Below are positions 54,859 through 64,000 of a stretch of 64,000 nt of DNA, one piece after another (position 1 is the first letter of the stretch; each line of letters starts with the position of its first letter). Location: positions 11,147,580 to 11,211,579 of the forward strand of contig OY720344.1 in NCBI GenBank assembly GCA_963082975.1, given 5' to 3'. This DNA is from Labia minor (lineage: Eukaryota; Arthropoda; Insecta; Dermaptera; Spongiphoridae). The notes under the pieces were generated by a model that saw only the letters and a list, made by a program, of their open reading frames with translations, made no database searches and was not told the DNA's origin. The translations under genes were made by a program, and so were the position numbers.

Positions 54859-57800
54859 TAATTCTAATTCTATTTATTATTATTTTAAATTTACAAAATC
54901 TAAATTTTATTGAAAAAATAACATTATTCTTAATTTGCGTTTGAACTTTTCAAACTACATTTTTTTTTCTCTATTTGATAATCACAAACACCTTTTCCCC
55001 TTACTGGACTAAATTTCATAATTTATTCAATATCACTTGCCCATTCCATACCATTTTGACATTTATCCGTCATTATTAATACCAAAGAATAAGTTATTTA
55101 TAATGATCATCTAAATTGTCTTTTTTGAAACAATAACCTAGAAAATGTGACATAATAATTTGTGAAAAGATCACGTATAGACTCATTAATTTACATTAAA
55201 TTCCAAAAATCTGATAATACATGGGTGTCTTTGTAATAATAATTTTACTTATATTTTTCATAAATTTTCTAGATCAAATGTGAATAAAATACAATTACAA
55301 TTTCAGAAAACAATAAATCAAATATTTTTTGATACTAATATTTGATGTTTTGTATTTTTTCCATAAAAACACATCACCTTTCTTTCCTTCTTTTGTTAGG
55401 CCTCCATTTACTATTATTTGCAAAAAAAAACACGATTTGTCATAGAATTTTATTGACAAGTGATTCTAAATAATATTAATAGTTTCTCATTGTCAAATAA
55501 TTGGATATGGATTTTTTTGATACCAATTTTCTTCACCCTAGGCAAATGTATTTGACGTTAAATGAAATAATATTAACTGATTTATTGTTTACAAAAGAAA
55601 AAAAAATATTATTCAAGTAAACTATTTTTCTTCTTTATTTATTAATTATTATTATCTTAATTATTAATTATATGGCAAACTTTATTTCCTATATTTTTTC
55701 TTTCTTTTTATTAATCAAAATCAAGATGGAATAAAATATGTTTTATTTTATATTTAGTCCGATTATCATATATTATGATTTTAAATTTTAATAAATAATT
55801 TTCCTTAAAATTTATTTCAATTATTTTACAAGAAAAATGAAGAATAATTATATAACATTACGGAACTTTGAAAAATATCTATTTTAATCTAATTAATCTT
55901 TTTTATCATTTAATGATTAATATGTAACTTATATCTGTTTTTTTTTTCTTCAAAGTGATAAGTAGTATTTTACTAGATATTTAAACAAAAAAAAAATTCT
56001 ACATTTATAAATTAATCATATTTAATCTCATTTATGTCTTTTAAAAATTTTATTACAATTTTTAATTATAATATCTTAATAATTTTCTGAAAAAATTACT
56101 ATATATATATATATTTATTTATTTAATTCATATAATTTATTTAAATACTAGTTATATTGGATAGGTAATTTTTTCTTCTTAGAAAGAAAAATAATAATAA
56201 AAAAAATAAATAAATAAATGAAGACGAAATTCATCAGTGTTTTCAAGTTATCAAAATTATATTTTATCAGAGGGTGTTTGTGGAAGATATAAGACAATTA
56301 ATTCTCTATTCTATTTATATTTATGATATTATTTATATTATTAGATTTTAATTTATTTGTTATATATTTTAATTTATTTATATTTATATTTATTTATATA
56401 TTACTAATGATTTATTACATATTGCATTTAATTATGATTAAATTTTTGTTTCTTATTATTATTTCTTTATAAATTAAATTATAATTATATTAAAAACCGT
56501 AACGTTTATTTTATCCATGCTGATTAAATTATCAATACTAATTTACATATCAAAATAAAATAGCTAATTCCCATCAAATAAAAATAGCTAATTGAAATAA
56601 ATAAGTTTAGGTGAATAAATGATTTATGTCTGATCTATCAATAAATATTAATTCAATCTTAAATTATAAAAATTTAAAAAAAAATTAACATTTCTCAAAG
56701 TTCTCTTAAAAATACAATAAATAAATATTTTGTACAATTTATAATTAAAAAATGAATTGAACTTTTAAAATAATAAATTGTTTTATTCTTTTATTTGTAA
56801 ACTTTGTAATAAAATGAAAAAGATGAATGAGAAAAAATATAGGGATTAATTTGAAAAAGAAAAAGAAATTAACAAAAATTGTAAAAAGTTCAAATAAGTG
56901 ATTATTTTTAAGAGCAATATATAAAAAATTACAAACCATTTATTTAAAATTATATTTTATATTTGGAAATTTGTTATAATATGAAATAATTTAATAATAA
57001 ATTTTTTTGATTATTTTTAATATAGATGAAAAAAATTAAATATACCATGAAAAATGCATTAAGAATATTGAAATATTCTCGCCGAAACGACGAGATTCAA
57101 TTTCCAACGTGAAAGATAACCCTAAATTAACTTTACTTTTATATATATTATATCAATTATAATATATTTCAAATTTTATATATTTTAATTTAAAAAAAAA
57201 ATATGTTTTAACAATATATAGAGATTGTTTCACATTTAAGTTGAATTGAACTAATATATAATTTAATTGATATATAAGTTTATATAAATATTTATAAAAT
57301 AAAATTTGAATGAATAAGGACGACGATATGTATTATTCTAACAATTTGCACGGTGAATTACAATAACAATATCAATAAAATATTAAAAATATTTATAAGT
57401 ATAAATAATTCAAACTATTAATTATATATCTAAAATTATATTTATTTATATTGAAAAATAATCTAAAATACACTAAAATAGATATCTTATATAAATTTAT
57501 TAATAGTTTTTAATTTAACACGATGAAATTGCCATAGAAACATTTTTTTTTTAGTTTCTATTAGCGAAGCAATTAAGCAATGCATTTAAATGTGCAAAAA
57601 CTACTATAATTTAATAAACCTTTTTTGTATACATTTGTTTTTAAATTACCACTTCTCTATATATTTAAATATAAATTTTTTCGGCTTAACTTTTTTCTAA
57701 TTATTTTCATTTTAAGCTCTTTAAAGGATGGCGATTCTTTTTTCGTATCCATAAATATAAATAAAAGAAAAAAAGTATACAAAAATTATCGAAATCCAAA

Positions 57801-58557
57801 ATAAAAACAATGTATATAAAATATTTAAATTTCATATATCATAAATATAATAAATGTCTGAATAACAATTAATTAACTTTATTTCATGAAGAATTTCAAT
57901 ATGTCCTAAAACGTATTCCTAGGAATCATTTTCAATTATGAGAATTTCTGCTCCAGGCTAATAATTATTTTTGGATAATTGGTTCAATTTTCTGATGGAT
58001 TCCTGTGTTCGAAACAATATTATTAAAAATATTTTAGAGAACAGACGATAAAAAATATCTGCATTCAATGAATTAAATATATTTTATTTTTAGGGGGAAT
58101 GTCGGAAAACAACCATCATAAACATATTTTTCGAAATTATATTATATATTTTACAAATATATACATATAAAAGAAAAATACGATTTAAAAAAATCAGGAA
58201 CAAGTATATTTGCATCATTGCTATAAAATTGTTTTATCTAATAAGCTTTTTTAACTTAATATTAATTATATTATAAATATTTTAATATTAATGTAATTTT
58301 GTCTTAGTTTAAGATAAAAAATAATCTTATACATTAAATGTTTATATTGAAATATGGGCAACGAGATTTAGTTACATGAAAACTTGAAATTAACTTTTCA
58401 TATAAATATATATATATTTAAACTTTATTTTAATTATAAATATTATAATATTCATATAAATAGTATTCTCTTGGTTTCTATCTAAATATTAGAAGAAAAT
58501 TAATCTTATATATAAAAATTATATTTTGAAATTTATATATATATATCCAGTGGCGGA
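54859..58557. other. AT-rich desert
   Basis: About 3.7 kb of very A/T-rich DNA with no open frame of note and no element ends. The open frame 56745-56939 (minus) is Phe/Ile-rich low complexity. Confidence 0.5.
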
Positions 58558-58965
58558 TTAAGTTGATTGGGGGCCCCGGGGGTTAAAATTGAAATGGGCC
58601 CTCTGTTATTTACAATTATAATCGAAAGACAAATTTTGTTTATATTATATTTTAGGCTGTTTTATACTTACATATATAGTACTTATGTAAAAAATACATA
58701 ATTTTTACTGTGGTCGCCGAGACCCAAATTTATTATTTTTTCTTAAGTTATTCGGGGTTCAAACACGACCGAATAAAGATCTGTTGTTCAATAAAGATCT
58801 GTATCAAGAGAATAACTTGTTTTATTTAAACTCCGATTATCCATAAACTCAACAGTTTTTTTAAAATTTTTTTTAAGGAAATATTTTTATTTAGGTTTCG
58901 GTGGGCCCCTCGGGCTGGTGGGCCCCGGGCGGCCGCCCGGTCGCCCGGCGTTTAATCCGTCTCTG
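58558..58965. mobile_element. hAT-type MITE with GC-rich subterminal ends
   Basis: 408 bp starting CAGTGGCGGATTAAG and ending, when inverted, CAGAGACGGATTAAA (12 of 15 matches). Flanks TATATATC (58550-58557) and CATATATC (58966-58973) form an 8-bp TSD with one mismatch. Inside each end are GC-rich stretches (GGGGGCCCCGGGGG left; GGTGGGCCCCGGGCGGCCGC right) in an otherwise AT-rich body. Non-coding. Confidence 0.83.
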
Positions 58966-58973
58966 CATATATC

Positions 58974-59945
58974 GAACTGTGGAGATTCAATTACCAACTT
59001 TATATTGTATATTTATTTTTTAAAAGAAAATTATTTTTATTATAATAAAAATTGATTTAATTTAATTATAAAATAAAATTTAAATGTGTGAACAAGAATA
59101 TGTATACATTTGTAGGGGACATTACAAAAACAATAACAATAAAATTATTTTAGTGATAGATTATGTTAGAAAATGGAAACTGATTGTAATTCCAAACACG
59201 CCTAGGTGAATTTTTTTTATTTTTAATTATATTAAAGCGTTGAGAACAAGACTTTTTTTTATTAAATTTTTGATATTTGACAGAGATAAATAGATGAGAG
59301 TTCCCCCTGTTGGGTCCACCAGAAGTCTACTTATGTATGATAAGTATGTGAACAGTTGTCGATTGGTGGTAGCTTATGAGTCAGAGGGAATTAAGCGGAT
59401 CCCGAATAGTGGAATAATGAGCTAATGTCTGACTGCATTCAAAATGAGTAATGTTAAAATCGAATAGGAAACAAAAGAGGGAGAGAGGGACAAAACATCT
59501 GCAAAAATGCCATTTTCACTCCTACCGACAAAATTATTTCTATGAATTCTATTTTATTTTAAATACTCTACATAAAATTACTAAATCCATAATAGATGTA
59601 GAATAACTTTTGTAAATGGGTTAATTAAAAATAAAATAATAAAATAATTGCTTATCTATTTCTTCTTTAATTTTAAAAAGATTTTTGAAAAAGATATATA
59701 TGTACAATCTATTTGGGAAATTTAAATGAAATAATTATTTTATAATATATATATAATAAAAAAATAATAATAAAAAAACCACTGGAATATTTGTAAAGGG
59801 TTCTTGTAATTTTGAACTTTAAACGAGAAATAGAAAGAAAGAAAGGAAATGGAGGACTGAATTGAGTTGAGGGTGTATATTAAAAAGAAATTTTCTTGGT
59901 CATATTGTTAAACCAATTCGAAAAGACCAACAAATTAGTTAAGAC
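58974..59945. other. AT-rich DNA with a GC-richer patch at 59280-59480
   Basis: The patch contains GTTCCCCCTGTTGGGTCCAC, TTATGAGTCAGAGGG (AP-1-like TGAGTCA) and TTAAGCGGATCCCGAATAG. No open frame. Possibly a conserved element. Confidence 0.35.
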
Positions 59946-59962
59946 ATACAAAGGCTTTGTAT
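59946..59962. promoter_or_regulatory. ATACAAAGGCTTTGTAT palindrome (paired SOX-type sites)
   Basis: A perfect 17-bp palindrome of two ACAAAG half-sites facing each other around one G. ACAAAG is the HMG-box SOX/TCF core. It sits in a GC-richer, unique-looking stretch (59935-60090). Function inferred from motif only. Confidence 0.35.
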
Positions 59963-60090
59963 AGTGCCGAGCGAACCATACCATCATCTGTAAAGCATTC
60001 ATCCGAAATTAATTAATAGAACAGGAATGAAAATGAAATCTTACGTTCGTTGTGAATCACTTTGTTTTGTTTCTAATTAAAAGTTAATCC

Positions 60091-61820
60091 CTTTGCTTAT
60101 TTGATGACAGAAAATGAAAGGAAATAGAAATAAGACTTAATAAGAGTACCATTGAAGTCACCAACACATATTATGTAAATTAAAAAGAAAATATATTTAT
60201 ATATATGTTGCAAGTCTTGAATTAAACTCAACAAACTAGGTTAAGCAATAAGTTGAAAAGTGACCATTTCGGTTGAATATATGTTTAATTAATCGTGACC
60301 TATCACATTGTTTTGAACATGATTCTTATACATTAACATATATTTTAAAATGTAAATAAAAAAACAAATAATATAATATAATTCGTCTAAACAAACATTA
60401 ATTCAAAAACAAGTACTTAATCACAATTTCATTTTAATTTCAAGATTTGAAAGATAATTCATAACATAAAAAAAAAATGATTAAAATGTGTATTTGCTCT
60501 AACTTTTAATTTTTTTTCTATTATTTTAAAATATAATATTAAACAAAAAAAATAAATAAATAAATAAACAAACAAAATAATTTAAATTTAGTAAAAAGCA
60601 GCTTATGAAAATGCTTTATTTGTAGGAAAATAAAAAACAAAAACTGCAATGAGAAAAAGCATACAATTTCGATTTACTCTTTTATGTCAAACTCATTTGA
60701 ATTGAATATTTTAAAAACTGTGTAAATCAAATGATATCTTAAATGAAAACAAATTGTAATAATAATTACACCATCAAAGAGTATAAAAAACATTAAACAA
60801 AATCTTATTGTAAGTGTTGTTAAAATAAATATTAATTCCATCACTAAATGCATTTGTAAAATCTATAAAATCAAGTTCTAAAAATATATTTATTTTTCTT
60901 GCTTGGTATATTAGAAAATATAAATTAGTTTTGTTCACCTTAAATAAATTACTTACGTACGTACTTACTTTTATTGAAAATTTTCCTTTAACATCAGATC
61001 ATATTATATATTCAAGATTTATTTATAAATAAATACTATATTATTATATTAATTAATAAATATAATATTTTGTTTCTTTAATCTGTAATTTTCACATTTA
61101 AAAATTTATTAAAAAATTTTAAAAAAATTATTAATTTTTATTACATTGATTAATTAAGTACAAACAAAAAATTTAGAAACATCTTTTTTTATATGTTTTA
61201 ATAAACATCGATTATTTATTGATATATATATATTTACTAATTCTTTTTTTATTTTATTTTTTATTTAATTATTTTTAAATATAAAAAAATGTATTTTTTG
61301 CGAATAAAAATGTTGAACCCGCATTTCAAATCTTTTAATTAGATTTTATTTTTACATGTTCTTGCAAAAAATAAATTAAAAAAAAAATCATGTCATTTTA
61401 TATGATAATAATGTGAAAACAATGATAATATCATGTTTATAAAATTCTATTTTATTAGACACACCTCAATAAAATCTAAAAAGACACTTCAATCAGTTAA
61501 TCGAGATTGAATTGAAAGATTCAGACTAAAATAATAATCCGACTAAAATCTAGCATTAATACTAATTTGTACGATCCTATGAGTACTGTATCTCTTCCAT
61601 TCCAAGGTCATATACATAGGGTATTAAAAAATAAATAAAATTTCAAGGTTGCATCCAATTGTTAGTTTTCTTTAACCTCTTCAATGATTAAATTCTAAAC
61701 AATTTTTTTTTAAACCTTGAATATCAAATTTGATACAGATTAATAAGATCACTTACAAATCTAGAACTTCTTATTTATAATTATTATTTATTATTATTAA
61801 TTATTTCTAATTTAATTGTC
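60091..61820. other. AT-rich desert
   Basis: A/T-rich. No gene or element ends recognised. Confidence 0.5.
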
Positions 61821-62172
61821 TTTTTTACCGACCGACAATAGAAAAGGAAGGTTATTGTTTTCACACCAAATTTCACATGTGATTTTTACATACCTTCACG
61901 AATCATCAAAAAAGTATTTTTAACAAGATGTCTGTCCCTGGTGTATATCCGCAAACCAAAAGTGGTAGTTTACAAATTATTAATTTTATATTCATTGTCG
62001 GAAAATATTTCACTTAAAATATATAAGTATTATAATTTAGTCAATTTAATTGAAGTTTTTAAAATATTTTTTTATACTTTATATATATATATATATATAT
62101 ATACCAATAATGTTGTTTGGAATTTAATTTATTTCAAATCGTCTGTCGGTTCTGTGCCTGGCTACAGCACAT
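61821..62172 (+). mobile_element. Family B element, copy B4, core deleted
   Basis: Starts TTTTTTACCGACCGACAATA and ends with AATCGTCTGTCGGTTC and the hairpin TGTGC-(CTGGCTACA)-GCACA, so both ends are present. After GATGTCTGTCC it jumps to CTGGTGTATATCCGC, so most of the microsatellite and the TGTACAGCTTGAACGG part are missing. An AT repeat lies at 62081-62103. The open frame 61941-62240 is a repeat translation. Confidence 0.82.
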
Positions 62173-64000
62173 TTTTTTTAAAAGATATTAAACAAAAAAA
62201 AAAAAAAAAGAATTTCTCATTAAAAATACTATGTAATTGATTAATAATAAATTAACTAAATATTTCTATGTATCAAATGGATATTGATTTGAATTTAATT
62301 AGACGATTCTGGTTTGGTAGTTTTATCTAATCTTCTTGATTCATTGAGACCGACTCTAAGCATAAGAAAATCATCAGTCGAGGCTTTTTTTTTATTATCT
62401 AATTTATCATAATCTAGTCTGGATCTAACCACTCTAGTATTGATAACAAAGCCACTCGATTCTTCTTAAGGACAACTTATCCGCTGAGCGATAATAAATA
62501 AGAGATAGATAGCAGAAGAAAAATTTAGGGGTTGGGTTGGATTGGTGATGGAAGGAGGTGGGAAAGGGGTTGTCACACTATTCAAATTTTCTCCATGAAA
62601 CAGCAACAGTTTCATGAATTTATTTCCATCTGGCGTTGATTGGATTCTTTGAGTCGTCATTTCCGCCCTTCGCCCTAACCCGTTCTATTCTATCCTTTTA
62701 CCACCCCAACCCATTCAACCCTTGGCAAACTTTATCTCGTTTGATATAAAACCAACGTTACATTCTGCTATTGAAGTGGATCTCTCGCTCAATCAAAGAA
62801 GAGGCATTTCCTAGTTAAAAACTTTAACCAGCTGTTTGCTTATATTAATTATTATTTTGCGTTCTATGGAGCCCGATATTAAAAGATGGGTCGTTGCTGA
62901 TGCGATGTACTTGAAGACGTCTAATTGAAATTTTTCCTCTCTTCACCCCCCCCCCCTCCTCATCCCCTCCCCCATCCTCTTCTAAACTACTCCAAACATT
63001 CATTTGATTCTTATCAATTTCACTTCTAATAGATATTTTGTAATTTATTCTTTAACATTGTTGAACTATGATATAATCAGATAGGAAAAGGATTTAATTT
63101 AATTTTTTTATCTTCATTTTTTGCATTTTTAAAAGATAATTACATTATTGCACTTTGAATATAATTATATTTTTTTATGAAGCATTACAGAATTTAAATT
63201 CGTTTAAATTCATGAAGTATAAGTAAAAAAAACAACTAAATTTCTAACTTCTTATCAATTATGGAGGCAAATATATGAGTACTTAAATACACCCATTTCT
63301 GACCCTTTCTTACTCTTATATTCTCCTTAAATAGCCAATAATTTATATAAATATATAATAGAGTTGCGATCGAGTTAATCGATTTTGTGATAATTTGTCT
63401 TTCCTAAATGATCCACTTTTTCTATTGTTATATATAATATGTCTTATTTCATAATTTATAATAGCATTGCTAACGGACAATCCCCTCGACTTTAGAAACA
63501 TAGAGCACTATAATTAAATGCTTTGAAAGTGATGAATCTAAATATCTATTAAATATATAACATTGCAATGATGAGTACACGATTATTATTCAGAATTTTT
63601 CTGATATATGTACTTAAATTTGATATTATTTGTGATTTGATTAAACCCTCAAACCGGGAATTAAATTTTCCTATGCCAGCGCTCCGGCGGGAATTAAATG
63701 AACGAACCTAAAATAATTAATATCTCATAAACTACTCAATATAAATTTGTGAAAATTTCAAGACATGTCAAGGGAAGATGTATCTTTGTATACAAAAAAA
63801 TTTAATCAGCTTAGATAGGAATTGAGTTTTGAAGACTCGAAAAAAAAACAAAGTTTTTTTCTTCTTTTAAAAAACATGTATTCGAAAAAAAATTAATAAA
63901 AAATAGTGGAAAAAGGAGAAAGTGTAATTATTGTAGTTTTAAAAAGTGCAAAAATTTTCAAAATTGATGAAGAGATGGCAGAGAAATGAATATTTATATA
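62173..64000. other. AT-rich DNA with a GC-richer region at 62330-63000
   Basis: The region 62330-63000 is unique-looking and less AT-rich, with CCGACTCTAAGCATAAG, ATGGAGCCCGATATTAAAAG, TGATGCGATGTACTTGAAGA and C-rich runs near 62948. The minus-strand open frame 62466-62660 (64 residues) has no domain and is weak. Beyond 63000 the DNA is A/T-rich to the window edge. Confidence 0.4.

Overview
This window looks like gene-poor, very AT-rich nuclear DNA from an invertebrate animal, most likely an arthropod. The reasons are the base composition, the long A/T runs and microsatellites, the lack of any ordinary long open reading frame, and a set of mobile elements typical of arthropods: Tc1/mariner, hAT, Helitron and Helentron-like non-autonomous elements, tRNA-headed SINEs and a Ty3-type LTR element. 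I cannot name the species. Only two proteins are convincingly encoded, and both belong to mobile elements. One is an intact Tc1-type DD34E transposase at 33538-34569. The other is a Gag-protease protein at 19425-21341 (minus strand) inside a complete LTR retrotransposon that has lost reverse transcriptase, RNase H and most of integrase.

Layout. 0-10 kb holds a repeated 0.2-kb sequence (two copies), a possible solo LTR at 2.4-2.8 kb, a SINE with an 11-bp target-site duplication (TSD) at 4.0-4.3 kb, GC-richer islands, and a family-A copy. 10-18 kb holds family-B and family-C elements, a hAT MITE with an 8-bp TSD and mariner relics. 18.5-22.9 kb is the LTR element, with 903-bp LTRs that look essentially identical and a 4-bp TSD. 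23-32 kb holds a foldback MITE, two candidate terminal exons, another family-A copy and a Tc1/mariner MITE carrying AACCG repeats. 33.2-34.9 kb is the Tc1 element with 183-bp inverted repeats. 37.2-37.8 kb is a GC-rich promoter-like island with two TATA boxes. 38-46 kb is AT-rich desert with several GC-richer islands and a second SINE with a 12-bp TSD. 46-49 kb holds a family-A element nested inside another, a candidate exon and a full family-A copy. 49-55 kb is a nest of Helitron, LINE 3' end, hAT, family B and Tc1/mariner MITE pieces. 55-64 kb is mostly desert with a hAT element at 58.6 kb, a family-B copy at 61.8 kb and a few GC-richer patches.

The most interesting signal is three unrelated-sequence repeat families (A, B, C) that share one architecture: a TTTTTAC 5' start, a subterminal inverted repeat repeated near the 3' end, a short hairpin just after that 3' repeat, and a GTCT/GTCC/GTGT-type microsatellite core. 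This matches the published description of DINE-1/HINE elements, which are non-autonomous Helentrons. Second is the reduced Gag-protease LTR element, whose LTR carries a tandem array of palindromic TATCAC/GTGATA sites. Third is a Helitron inserted exactly at the edge of a Tc1/mariner MITE.

Host genes: none is proven. There are a few GC-richer stretches with good splice acceptors and short open frames (24.7, 29.3, 32.66 and 47.9 kb, all plus strand) and one promoter-like island (37.5 kb, plus strand). They would fit a gene with very long introns on the plus strand, but only RNA data or comparison with related genomes could show that.
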